Shown here piece after piece: positions 5,993 to 12,849 of a stretch of DNA of 19,404 nucleotides. Under the pieces are notes generated by a model. It did no database searches, was not told where the DNA came from, and saw only the letters and a list, made by a program, of their open reading frames with translations. The translations under genes were made by a program, and so were the position numbers. Every line of letters starts with the position of its first letter. Position 1 is the stretch's first letter. This DNA comes from DASYYE01 sp035946955 (GTDB lineage Bacteria > Actinomycetota > Actinomycetes > Streptosporangiales > Streptosporangiaceae), in contig DASYYE010000528.1 of assembly GCA_035946955.1 (NCBI GenBank), forward strand, positions 1 through 19,404, read 5' to 3'.

Positions 5993-8207
5993 TGCGGGTC
6001 GCCGCTGCGTCGGGCGCCCCGGGCCCTGGGACCACACGTAGGCCCGCGCCCTCCGCGGCCGCCGCACCGCCTGACGCTGCATCTGCGTCGAGCCGCGCAC
6101 CGACCCCGAGCTTCTCCTTGATCTTCTTTTCGATCTCGTTGGCCATATCGGGGTTGTCACGGAGGAAGTTCCGGGCGTTCTCCTTGCCCTGCCCGAGCTG
6201 GTCGCCTTCATAGGTGTACCAGGCGCCGGACTTGCGCACGATCGACTGCTCGACCCCGATGTCGATCAGCCCACCTTCCCGGCTGACTCCGATACCGAAG
6301 AGAATGTCGAACTCCGCAGACTTGAAAGGACTGGCCAGTTTGTTCTTGACGACTTTGACGCGGGTCCGGCTGCCAACCGGCTCGGTCCCGTCCTTGAGTG
6401 TCTCGATCCGGCGCACGTCGAGCCGGACGGAAGCATAGAACTTGAGCGCACGACCGCCAGTGGTCACTTCGGGACTGTTGTGGACCATCACGCCATCGAC
6501 GAAGTAGTTATGTGATCCCTCCACTTCGATGTCGAAGCGGTTCATGGAGCGCGTGGGCGGCTTGATATGGATGTCCAGGACAGGAGCGGGGACGAGTTGC
6601 TCCTGCACGGGCACGAACTCGGGCTGAACGCTGAAGCGGCTGCGGAACCTCGGAAGGAGCTTATATTCCATCGAAGGATGGACGTATGGCGCCACGAGAG
6701 CCTGGAATTTCTCCGTGCTCGCGGTGGTGAACTGCAAGACGCTCACCCGCCGCGCACCCCTTTCCAGGAGCTTCACGTTGAGGCCGAAGTTGTCTCGGAG
6801 GTACTGGGTAAGCCGATCGCGTGACCCGGCGCTCATGGCCTCAACACAAATCTCGATGCGCCCGGTGCCGCCCCTCGTCCGCTCCTGTACACCCTTGGAA
6901 CGGACGGTGAAGCAACCATCGTCCATGTACCAGACAGCGAGTGCCAGCGGCGTGAGGCCCTTGAGGTAGTCCCAGGAGAGGTGCTTCTTGCCCTCGTCGG
7001 TGTTATAGACGCCTTCGTACAGCCCGGCCAGTTCCGGCAACGGGGTGAAGTCCGCGAACACAGCGCCCTTGGCGTTTGTGCTCTTGCTGCACGGGACATT
7101 GCCCAGGAGCGAAACCTTCCAGTCCAGGTACGCTTCCTGCCGCGCCCCGTGTCCCATCCGGAAGCGGACTCCGGACCGGCCCCGCGGATTAGGCGACAAG
7201 CAGCCGTCACCCATGAGTGACCCAGAGACCACCTGGAACTGCTGCTCGCTGAGACGGTGCGGCTCCGCGATCATCACGCTGTCACCAACAGCCAGCTTCC
7301 CCGCAGCCCGCCAGCCCCCCGGGGTCCGGACCAGGTGGTTGTCAGTCGCTGCGAACTGCGCCTTTCCGTTGCCCCCCGACTTGGCGACTGTGAACTGGAG
7401 GAACCGCTCGGCGCGCCCGTTGTTGAACCAGTCCACGACCCGGCGCGGGACGATGCGGTCCGTCTCAGGGTCGTAGGAGAGAACCTCCACTTCCATGCGC
7501 TGGTTGACGATCTTCCCGATCTTCTCCTGGGTGCCATCAGCCAAGGTCACGCGCGTGTTATACGACATACAGCCGAACATCACGCCGACCTTTTCGCGCA
7601 ACTGGTTGATGAATATTGCGGTGGTCTTTGTCTGGTTGATCGCACCGGTCAGCTTGCGCAGGGCCTGGGACATGAGGCGGGCCTGCAGGCCGACATGGCT
7701 GTCGCCCATCTCGCCCTCGATCTCAGCCCTGGGCACCAGTGCGGCCACAGAGTCGATGACGATGACGTCAATGGCGCTGGAGCGGATCAGCATGTCCGTG
7801 ATCTCCAAAGCCTGCTCACCGGTGTCTGGCTGGGAGACGAGCAGCCCGTCGGTGTCGACGCCGATCCGCTTGGCGTAGTCGGGGTCGAGTGCGTGCTCAG
7901 CGTCGATGAAAGCGGCGATCCCGCCCGCCTTCTGGGCGTTCGCGACCGCTTGCAAGGCGAGCGTGGTCTTCCCACTACCTTCGGGTCCGTAGATCTCCAC
8001 GACCCGGCCGCGTGGCAACCCGCCGATACCCAGCGCGACGTCGAGCGAGATCGCCCCGGTGGGGATTATCTCGATCGGTGCCCGGGCCTCGTCGCCGAGG
8101 CGCATGACAGAGCCCCTGCCGAACTGCCGCTCGATCTGGGCGAGGGCGGTCTCCAGGGCCTTGTCCCTGTCACCGGCCTTGTTGCCAGCCCTGTCGCTGC
8201 CTGCCAT
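5976..8207 (-). CDS. recA: Recombinase RecA precursor with in-frame intein
   Basis: RecA forms the ATP-dependent filament on single-stranded DNA that drives homologous recombination and triggers LexA self-cleavage. The 743-residue precursor is 212 residues of N-extein, a 365-residue intein and 166 residues of C-extein; splicing would give a 378-residue RecA of normal length. The N-extein shows Walker A GPEGSGKT (74-81), IDAEHALDPDYA, Walker B VIVIDSVAAL and TAIFINQLREKVGVMFG. The C-extein begins SPEVTTGGRALKFYASVRLDVRR and ends with a Gly/Ala-rich tail. The start ATG at 8207 has GGGAG 6 nt upstream (8214-8218). Two promoter-type elements lie upstream (RecA-NDp-like at 8250-8272, SOS box at 8372-8385). 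recX overlaps the 3' end. The mature protein is expected to be normal provided the intein splices. Confidence 0.97.
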   Translation of the reverse strand: MAGSDRAGNKAGDRDKALETALAQIERQFGRGSVMRLGDEARAPIEIIPTGAISLDVALGIGGLPRGRVVEIYGPEGSGKTTLALQAVANAQKAGGIAAFIDAEHALDPDYAKRIGVDTDGLLVSQPDTGEQALEITDMLIRSSAIDVIVIDSVAALVPRAEIEGEMGDSHVGLQARLMSQALRKLTGAINQTKTTAIFINQLREKVGVMFGCMSYNTRVTLADGTQEKIGKIVNQRMEVEVLSYDPETDRIVPRRVVDWFNNGRAERFLQFTVAKSGGNGKAQFAATDNHLVRTPGGWRAAGKLAVGDSVMIAEPHRLSEQQFQVVSGSLMGDGCLSPNPRGRSGVRFRMGHGARQEAYLDWKVSLLGNVPCSKSTNAKGAVFADFTPLPELAGLYEGVYNTDEGKKHLSWDYLKGLTPLALAVWYMDDGCFTVRSKGVQERTRGGTGRIEICVEAMSAGSRDRLTQYLRDNFGLNVKLLERGARRVSVLQFTTASTEKFQALVAPYVHPSMEYKLLPRFRSRFSVQPEFVPVQEQLVPAPVLDIHIKPPTRSMNRFDIEVEGSHNYFVDGVMVHNSPEVTTGGRALKFYASVRLDVRRIETLKDGTEPVGSRTRVKVVKNKLASPFKSAEFDILFGIGVSREGGLIDIGVEQSIVRKSGAWYTYEGDQLGQGKENARNFLRDNPDMANEIEKKIKEKLGVGARLDADAASGGAAAAEGAGLRVVPGPGAPDAAATRSGGAG
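6477..7571 (-). other. RecA intein with LAGLIDADG homing endonuclease domain
   Basis: Exactly 365 codons, from Cys1 (TGT, 7571-7569) to Asn365, followed by Ser+1. It lies between GVMFG and SPEVTTGG, that is inside DNA-binding loop L2 of RecA. Splicing parts are all visible: Cys1 with the block A strand, TDNH (76-79) of block B, RFDIEVEGSHNYFVDG (345-360) of block F, and the terminal VMVHN with His364-Asn365. Between them are two LAGLIDADG-type motifs with acidic residues, SGSLMGDG (116-123) and LALAVWYMDDG (209-219). From memory, the site, the length and phrases such as STRVTLADG, RTPGGW and MEYKLLP match the M. leprae RecA intein, not the M. tuberculosis one. No key residue appears lost, so both splicing and nuclease activity look possible. 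Confidence 0.95.
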
Positions 8208-8249
8208 GGGTTTCTCCCGATGAGATGAGGGACTTTCTTGTCGGCCCAG

Positions 8250-8272
8250 ACGCTACGCGCCACCTCTGACAA
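8250..8272 (-). promoter_or_regulatory. recA proximal promoter, RecA-NDp (PafBC-type) motif
   Basis: On the minus strand the sequence is TTGTCAGAG (8272-8264), 8 nt, TAGCGT (8255-8250). This fits the mycobacterial LexA/RecA-independent DNA-damage promoter consensus tTGTCRgtg-N8-TAnnnT, which PafBC activates, with the exact spacing and one deviation in the GTG part. Transcription would begin near 8243, leaving a leader of about 36 nt. Confidence 0.75.
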
Positions 8273-8363
8273 ACTCCGTGCCCTAATTGCACGCGCCGGT
8301 GATAACGCCCGGGTGTGCCGCGATGTGGTCCACCAGAAGGCCCACTGCACGCCACCGAGTCCC

Positions 8364-8385
8364 ACCTTAGCCGAACAACTGTTCG
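8364..8385 (-). promoter_or_regulatory. recA distal promoter with SOS (LexA) box
   Basis: CGAACAACTGTTCG at 8372-8385 is a perfect match to the Gram-positive/actinobacterial LexA operator core GAAC-N4-GTTC including the flanking C and G. Two nt downstream on the minus strand is TAAGGT (8369-8364), a plausible -10 box. LexA bound here would cover the -10/-35 spacer. Initiation near 8357 would give a leader of about 150 nt. The arrangement of an SOS promoter distal and a RecA-NDp promoter proximal is that of M. tuberculosis recA. Confidence 0.85.
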
Positions 8386-8406
8386 ATCATGAACGCAACA
8401 CGCCGA

Positions 8407-8450
8407 CGGCTCCTGGCCAGACCCGTTGAGCCGGGTCCGGCCAGGAGCCG
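8407..8450 (-). terminator. Strong stem-loop after the beta-helix gene
   Basis: A 12-bp perfect outer stem (CGGCTCCTGGCC, 8407-8418, with GGCCAGGAGCCG, 8439-8450), one A/C mismatch, a 6-bp inner stem (GACCCG/CGGGTC) and a 6-nt loop. It begins 29 nt after the stop of the beta-helix gene and would insulate the recA promoters from read-through. There is no clean U-run, only a GT-rich stretch. Confidence 0.8.
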
Positions 8451-8479
8451 GGCTACGCCCGTCCTAGCGGGCAGCGGGA

Positions 8480-10066
8480 TCAGCCGCGGTGGCCGTGCCG
8501 CGCCGCGAGCTGAGCCCGGTAGAGGCTCGCGGGTCGCACCGGCTTTCCTGGCGACACCATCTCGCCCTGCTGGATCCCGTTGCATGGGCACACACCCTGG
8601 GAGGGGTTGAGCATGGTCCCGGTCACACCGATCGCCCAGTTGTCGGCGAGCGGGGGGTCTTCGACCAGGTAGTCGCTGGTGACGCCGTTGTAGACGGCGC
8701 TCCAGGCACCCGCCCAGCCCTGGCCCGACCCGAACCAGGAGCGGTCCATGACCTCCTGCATGCCCTGGATGTGGTCATCGTCGAACAGGATGCCGGTGGC
8801 CCAGCGCTGGTGCGGGCCCGCGTCGAGCGTCGACTGGCCGGTGTTGGTGGCGGTGCAGTTCGTGATCACGTCGGGGCCGGCGGTTTCGGCCTGGGTGACC
8901 CAGGCGTGGTAGTCGGTGCCGCTCACGCTGCAGTTGGCGAGGAGCAACTGCTGGCCGTCGATGCCGTAGGCGGACGGCTGGGCCTCCTCGCTCGGGTTGA
9001 CGTTGATGCCGTTCACGTGCACACCGAGCACCGACACTCGCGTGGCGTTGCCACCCAGAAAGCCGAAGCCACCGCCGAACTCGGTGCAGTCGATGTCACG
9101 GACCCAGGAGTCGATGATCCTGTCCATCACGACACAGTTGGATGCGTCGTAGTTGGTCTGGGACATCGCGGAGCCGTTGGCGGTCAGGTTCTCGATGCCG
9201 ACCTGGCTGATCCGGCCGGGGAAGGTGTACCTGTACACGGTCGCGCCGCCGTACCTGCTCTGGATCGCGTCCACCAGCGGGATGTTGAGCCTGATCGTGT
9301 CGCCCTTGATCGCGGTGATCTGGCGCTCGTACTGCGGGCCCGGGTTCGGGCTCCAGGACTCCGGGGTGTGCGTGCCGGGCCGGGGCGGGATGTCGTTCAT
9401 CCCGATAGCGTCGATCCAGGCCTGCGTCTGCGGGCGCTGCACGATGACCTGGTCGCCGACGGCCAGGCCGCTGGTGGTGTTGAGCCTGAGGGTGTAGGAG
9501 CCCACCGGCGCATACGTGTTGGTGGCCTGGTAGGTGGGACCGGTCTGGGTGATGCTGCCTGTGCCCGTCGCCGTGATCAGGTCGCGGTCGGTGCTGCCGG
9601 TGGCCACCAGCTTCGTGTCGGCTGGGCTGGCGCCGCCGCCGCGCAGCACGACGCCACCAGCGTTGATGTCCAGCGCGCCCCCGATCCGGTAGGTGCCCGC
9701 CGCCAGCACGACCGCGCCGCGGATCCCCCGGGAGCCGGGGGTCATCGCCGACACCTTGTCGATGGCCATCTGGATGCGCGTGGTGTCGTCGCCGGATGGG
9801 CTGGGCGTGACCGTGACGGCGGTGGGCACCGCCGGGACCGGCGCGTTGCCATCCGCGTAGCCCACGCTGGAGAAGTCCGGAATACGGTTGCCGTTGGCGT
9901 CATGGCCGTAGACGAGGTGCCCGCCCGAGAAGGACAGCCAGTTCACCCCCGCCGCCGTGTGCGGCGACGCACCTGCGGGGCCGTCGCTGAGCCAGCCGAC
10001 CGTCCCGATCAGCCCAAGTGCGGCAATGATGGACCCTGTGCGGATCCGGGTAGTCCTTCGCATCAT
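8480..10066 (-). CDS. Secreted parallel beta-helix (pectate-lyase-superfamily-like) protein
   Basis: A 528-residue exported protein. The N-terminus MMRRTTRIRTGSIIAALGLIG... is a signal peptide (Arg-rich, hydrophobic core to about residue 25, likely cleavage near AGAS at 31-34). The body looks like a right-handed parallel beta-helix: a DDTTRIQMAIDKV entry helix, GAVVLAAGTYRIGGALDINAGGVVLRGGG, then repeated short strands with stacked Asn/Val such as NLTANGSAM, DIDCTEFGGGFGFLGGNATRVSVLGVHVNGI and LLLANCSVSGT. Such folds occur in polysaccharide lyases, hydrolases and phage tailspikes; no catalytic set can be assigned, so substrate is unknown. GGAG precedes two adjacent ATGs (10066, 10063) by 3 and 6 nt; the second has the better spacing. 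A TAGGAT at 10179-10174 is a possible -10 box with no clear -35. It interrupts the usual DUF3046-recA neighbourhood. Confidence 0.75.
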   Translation of the reverse strand: MMRRTTRIRTGSIIAALGLIGTVGWLSDGPAGASPHTAAGVNWLSFSGGHLVYGHDANGNRIPDFSSVGYADGNAPVPAVPTAVTVTPSPSGDDTTRIQMAIDKVSAMTPGSRGIRGAVVLAAGTYRIGGALDINAGGVVLRGGGASPADTKLVATGSTDRDLITATGTGSITQTGPTYQATNTYAPVGSYTLRLNTTSGLAVGDQVIVQRPQTQAWIDAIGMNDIPPRPGTHTPESWSPNPGPQYERQITAIKGDTIRLNIPLVDAIQSRYGGATVYRYTFPGRISQVGIENLTANGSAMSQTNYDASNCVVMDRIIDSWVRDIDCTEFGGGFGFLGGNATRVSVLGVHVNGINVNPSEEAQPSAYGIDGQQLLLANCSVSGTDYHAWVTQAETAGPDVITNCTATNTGQSTLDAGPHQRWATGILFDDDHIQGMQEVMDRSWFGSGQGWAGAWSAVYNGVTSDYLVEDPPLADNWAIGVTGTMLNPSQGVCPCNGIQQGEMVSPGKPVRPASLYRAQLAARHGHRG

Positions 10067-10254
10067 CTACTCCAAGGGTTCCGCCCGTCCACCTGGCCCG
10101 CTCGCACGCCTTGTGCCCAGGACGCCGCGGCAGCGCTGCTGCCATGCCCGCCGAGGCGGTTCACACCCGGAAGATCCTAGGACGACAGATCAATGACTTG
10201 CCCCAAACTCAATCAAAATCCAGCACAGGCCAACAGTCTCTGGGGTGGTGCCTC

Positions 10255-10290
10255 GGGCTGGGGAGCCGGCCCCGGTCGGCTCCCCAGCCC
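10255..10290 (-). terminator. Perfect 14-bp stem-loop after the DUF4232 gene
   Basis: The arms GGGCTGGGGAGCCG (10255-10268) and CGGCTCCCCAGCCC (10277-10290) are fully complementary around an 8-nt loop, 33 nt after the DUF4232 stop. There is no immediate U-run. It probably terminates that gene before the promoter region of the beta-helix gene. Confidence 0.8.
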
Positions 10291-10323
10291 AAGGCGAGTC
10301 ACTCCCAGGCAGTCAGGGCGGGC

Positions 10324-11037
10324 TCAGCCGCCGGTCCCGTGCCGCACGGCGTCGATGGTGAGCAGGTTCACGGGCTTGGCGCAGGCGGTCGAGGAGTAGT
10401 AGACGTACAGCGGCACGGTCTGGTTAGGCGGGTAGACCACCAGCCACGGTGCGTTCACGGGGTGGCACGCCGACGCCGCGTAGCTGGCCGCGTGCGCGAT
10501 CGTCAGGAGCGCGTTTGCGTAGCCGTAGGGCGGCAGGGTGACGAGCCTGCGGGGGGTGGCCGGGTTCTCTGTGGCGGCGAGGCCGACCTGGGTCACGGGC
10601 TTGCCAGCCGCCTGTGACACGCCGGGGTACCCGTAGAGCGAGCACGCGGAGTTCAGCAGGTTGTGGAAGTCGATCACAACGTAGGTGACGCTCGTGGTGC
10701 CCTGCTCGGGGCCGATCTTGTAACCCAGGTAGCGGGTCGAGCAGGCGGGGATCACCGGGTCCGTGTTCTGCGAGTTGGCCTGCGATCCGGAAGACGCCGG
10801 GCCCGACCCCGACGAACCAGCGGCTGACGAACCCGACCCCGATGAGCCGGCAGCGCCCGAACCCGGCGTCCCCGACCCGGTGGAGCCAGTGGCCGAAGCG
10901 GACGACTGCACCGGAGAGGCGGAGACAGTGGCGTGGTGGCCCGTCACGGTGACTGTGGCGGTGTAGTCGCCTTGCTTCGTGCAGGCACAGGTGAGCAGGC
11001 CGAGGGCGGCAAGCGAGGCGATCAGCAGTGACTTCAT
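10324..11037 (-). CDS. DUF4232-containing probable lipoprotein
   Basis: A 237-residue exported protein of unknown function. MKSLLIASLAALGLLTCACTKQG is a short signal peptide; Cys17 or Cys19 could be the lipidated residue, although neither gives a perfect lipobox. A Ser/Gly/Ala-rich linker (about 44-92) resembles a cell-wall-spanning spacer. The C-terminal domain has the DUF4232 hallmarks: PACSTRYLG, a strand with VIDFHN, CSLYGYPGV, and two later cysteines (SACHPVNAPW, STACAKPV), suggesting two disulfides. The frame is open to 11112, but the region upstream of 11037 contains a terminator hairpin, and AAGGA lies 7 nt before the ATG at 11037. The gene has its own downstream stem-loop and is probably monocistronic. 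Confidence 0.82.
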   Translation of the reverse strand: MKSLLIASLAALGLLTCACTKQGDYTATVTVTGHHATVSASPVQSSASATGSTGSGTPGSGAAGSSGSGSSAAGSSGSGPASSGSQANSQNTDPVIPACSTRYLGYKIGPEQGTTSVTYVVIDFHNLLNSACSLYGYPGVSQAAGKPVTQVGLAATENPATPRRLVTLPPYGYANALLTIAHAASYAASACHPVNAPWLVVYPPNQTVPLYVYYSSTACAKPVNLLTIDAVRHGTGG

Positions 11038-11110
11038 CGAGGTTTCCTTCCAAACGGACGCTGACACACCCGTAAGAGCCGTCACCCCCAGCCCCGCCAA
11101 CAGAAACCGC

Positions 11111-11141
11111 AAAGAAATTTCGCCGCCGGACAGCGGCGGCG
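11111..11141 (-). terminator. Intrinsic terminator after the DUF3046 gene
   Basis: On the minus strand CGCCGCCG, a 5-nt loop, then CGGCGGCG (11141-11121), followed directly by AAATTTCTTT (11120-11111). This is a GC-rich stem with a T-containing tail, about 74 nt after the DUF3046 stop. Confidence 0.7.
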
Positions 11142-11214
11142 ATCTCGTGACTGGGTGATCCGTGATTGGGCGAGGGAGCGTACTGACTGACTCTGGACGG
11201 CGGACGCCGCCGGG

Positions 11215-11409
11215 TCAGCGGAGCTTCTCGGGAACCTCGAAGGCGTCGCAGACCGCGTACCACACGGTCTTGGGGTCCACACCCTCGGCGAGGGCCTGGT
11301 CCACGGTGCGGTCGCCGAGGTCGGCAAGCACATGGTCCTTGGCCACACTGGCTGCATAGGAGCGGCCGAAGTGCGCTCTCATCCTGTCCCAGAACACGCT
11401 CAGCCGCAT
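11215..11409 (-). CDS. DUF3046 small protein
   Basis: A 64-residue cytoplasmic protein, MRLSVFWDRMRAHFG...RTVDQALAEGVDPKTVWYAVCDAFEVPEKLR, matching the DUF3046 family in length and in the conserved FW.RM...FG start and VW.A.CD.F.VP..LR end. It is nearly always encoded beside recA in actinobacteria (Rv2738c next to recA in M. tuberculosis); its function is not known to me. Here it is separated from recA by two exported-protein genes. It has no Shine-Dalgarno, and TAACCT ends 6 nt before the ATG, so it may be translated from a leaderless mRNA. It is divergent from the secreted protein gene at 11675. Confidence 0.9.
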   Translation of the reverse strand: MRLSVFWDRMRAHFGRSYAASVAKDHVLADLGDRTVDQALAEGVDPKTVWYAVCDAFEVPEKLR

Positions 11410-11415
11410 TGCCCC

Positions 11416-11421
11416 AGGTTA
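11416..11421 (-). promoter_or_regulatory. Candidate -10 box for a leaderless DUF3046 mRNA
   Basis: TAACCT (11421-11416 on the minus strand) is followed by 6 nt and then the start ATG. That spacing puts the expected transcription start at or beside the A of ATG. No matching -35 box is evident. Confidence 0.4.
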
Positions 11422-11619
11422 CCGGTGACAACCCATCGGGACGGGCGCACAATGGGCCTCAGCAGCCGACCAGGACAACCCCACCTGCGCGGTGGCCGCA
11501 CCAAGGCAGCCTTTACCCCCGGCTTGCTCTCCGTTTCGTTAAAGTTCGTTCCCCGCCGACGCCTGTGTTCTGTAATATTTCCGGGACAACCGTAGATCAG
11601 CCGACATTTCGTGCTGTCT

Positions 11620-11648
11620 ACCTGCCCCCGCACACGGCAGGGGCAGGT
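11620..11648 (+). promoter_or_regulatory. Hairpin in the leader of the HExxE secreted-protein gene
   Basis: ACCTGCCCC (11620-11628) pairs perfectly with GGGGCAGGT (11640-11648) around an 11-nt loop. It ends 7 nt before the purine-rich AAGGAGGAG (11656-11664) that serves as ribosome-binding site. A TAATAT at 11573-11578 could be the -10 box of the promoter, which would place the hairpin in the 5' leader. Its role (stability, attenuation) is unknown. Confidence 0.5.
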
Positions 11649-11674
11649 CAGGTTGAAGGAGGAGCATCTAGCCC

Positions 11675-12682
11675 ATGAGACATGCATTCCTCACCCCCCG
11701 CCTACGTTTCGCCGCCGCGGGCATAGGCACCGCCGCACTCGCGGGAGCCCTTGCCCTCGGGCCCACCACGGGTGCGTTCGCGGCCCCCCACGGCCACGCC
11801 ACGGGCGCCCACGTCACGACCGTCAGCCTCGACGGCAAGACCTACCACCTGGTCCTGGGCCCCAAGCTCGGCATCAAGCCCATCCACGCGAGCGCCGCCA
11901 CCGTGGCCAAGTCCCAGCTGTCCGTGCACTCGAGCGCCTCCACCGGCGTCGTGACGCCGACACCCAAGGTGTTCGTGGTCTTCTGGGGCAGCCAGTGGTC
12001 CAAGGACCCGGCTAGCATCAAGAAATTCGCCCCGGCGTTCTTCAAGAACCTGTTCGGCTCCGCCGACACCTGGGGCACGATCCTCAACCAGTACTGCGAG
12101 GGCGTCGCCAAGGGCACCGTCACCTGTGGTTCCTCGGGCATCCACATCAACCACCCGACCGCGTCGATCCTGGGCGGGGTGTTCATGGACACCTCGGCCG
12201 CCGCGCCGTCGCACGCGACCGCCGGCCAGATCGCGGCCGAGGCTGTGAAGGCCGCGAAGCACTTCGGCCAGACCGCCACCGATGACCTCAACTCCCAGTA
12301 CGTGGTCGCCTCGGCCCACGGCACCCACCCCGACGGGTTCCCGAACAGCGGGTTCTGCGCGTACCACAGCAGCACCTCGGGCACCGGCGTTGGCAAGGTC
12401 GCCTTCACCAACATGCCGTACATCCACGACCTTGGTAACACCGGCTGCACCACCCTGCCCAACCCGAACGCCCAGGACGGCTGGTTCTCGACCGAGACCC
12501 ACGAGTACGCCGAGACCGACACCGACGTCTTCCCGGCAGCGGGCTGGCTCGACAGCGGCGGCTCCGAGATCGGTGACCTGTGCGTCCAGCTCGACGGCAC
12601 CGAGACGCTCGGTGGCGTGGCCTACGACGTCCAGGGCCTGTGGTCCAACCTCGACAAGAAGTGCGTGACCAAGGGCCCGTAA
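11675..12682 (+). CDS. Secreted protein with HExxE motif, possibly metal-dependent
   Basis: A 335-residue exported protein. The signal peptide is MRHAFLTPRLRFAAAGIGTA... with a hydrophobic core and a likely AFA-AP cleavage after residue 36. The mature part has VFVVFWGSQW (a strand common in such proteins), paired cysteines (YCEG/VTCGSS, GFCAYHSS/GCTTLP), STETHEYAETDTD (H276, E277, E280) and, after it, GWLDSGGSEIGDLC (to C303). The HE..E segment followed by G-W-x-D and EIGDxC resembles plant EXORDIUM/phosphate-induced (Phi_1) proteins and zincin-like secreted bacterial proteins, but the resemblance is from memory and the activity is unproved. A strong AAGGAGGAG lies about 10 nt before the ATG. 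An efficient terminator follows, so the gene is probably a well-expressed single unit. Confidence 0.75.
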   Translation: MRHAFLTPRLRFAAAGIGTAALAGALALGPTTGAFAAPHGHATGAHVTTVSLDGKTYHLVLGPKLGIKPIHASAATVAKSQLSVHSSASTGVVTPTPKVFVVFWGSQWSKDPASIKKFAPAFFKNLFGSADTWGTILNQYCEGVAKGTVTCGSSGIHINHPTASILGGVFMDTSAAAPSHATAGQIAAEAVKAAKHFGQTATDDLNSQYVVASAHGTHPDGFPNSGFCAYHSSTSGTGVGKVAFTNMPYIHDLGNTGCTTLPNPNAQDGWFSTETHEYAETDTDVFPAAGWLDSGGSEIGDLCVQLDGTETLGGVAYDVQGLWSNLDKKCVTKGP

Positions 12683-12727
12683 GGCGCTCTGACTCTCTTC
12701 CAGCCACGCGCTGGATGACTACGCAGG

Positions 12728-12770
12728 CCGGGTCCGGCTCTCAGCCGGGCCCGGTCTTCTTCTGTTTTCC
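12728..12770 (+). terminator. Intrinsic terminator of the HExxE secreted-protein gene
   Basis: CCGGGTCCGGCT (12728-12739) pairs with AGCCGGGCCCGG (12743-12754), with one G-U pair and a 3-nt loop, followed by the T-rich tail TCTTCTTCTGTTTTCC. This is the most canonical terminator in the window. Confidence 0.92.
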
Positions 12771-12849
12771 ATAACCTTCGCGCCCCCAGCCAGCCCGCCC
12801 CGCCTGACCTCCGCGCACCCGTCCCATCACAAGGAGGCCGAGACTGTCG

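Noticed and set aside
6477..7571. Intein as a sign of a broken (pseudogene) recA
   Set aside because: The frame is continuous, splice residues are intact and both exteins together make a normal-length RecA.
10174..10179. TAGGAT as a firm promoter for the beta-helix gene
   Set aside because: It is a good -10 match, but no -35 box at 16-19 nt; kept only as a remark in that gene's entry.
8489..10180. 563-codon plus-strand frame opposite the beta-helix gene
   Set aside because: The minus-strand product has a signal peptide, ribosome-binding site and beta-helix repeats; the plus-strand product is Val/Gly/Asp/Arg/His-rich without domain likeness.
11573..11578. TAATAT as a firm promoter for the HExxE secreted-protein gene
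   Set aside because: The hexamer is good but no acceptable -35 lies at the right distance, so it is not listed as a separate feature.
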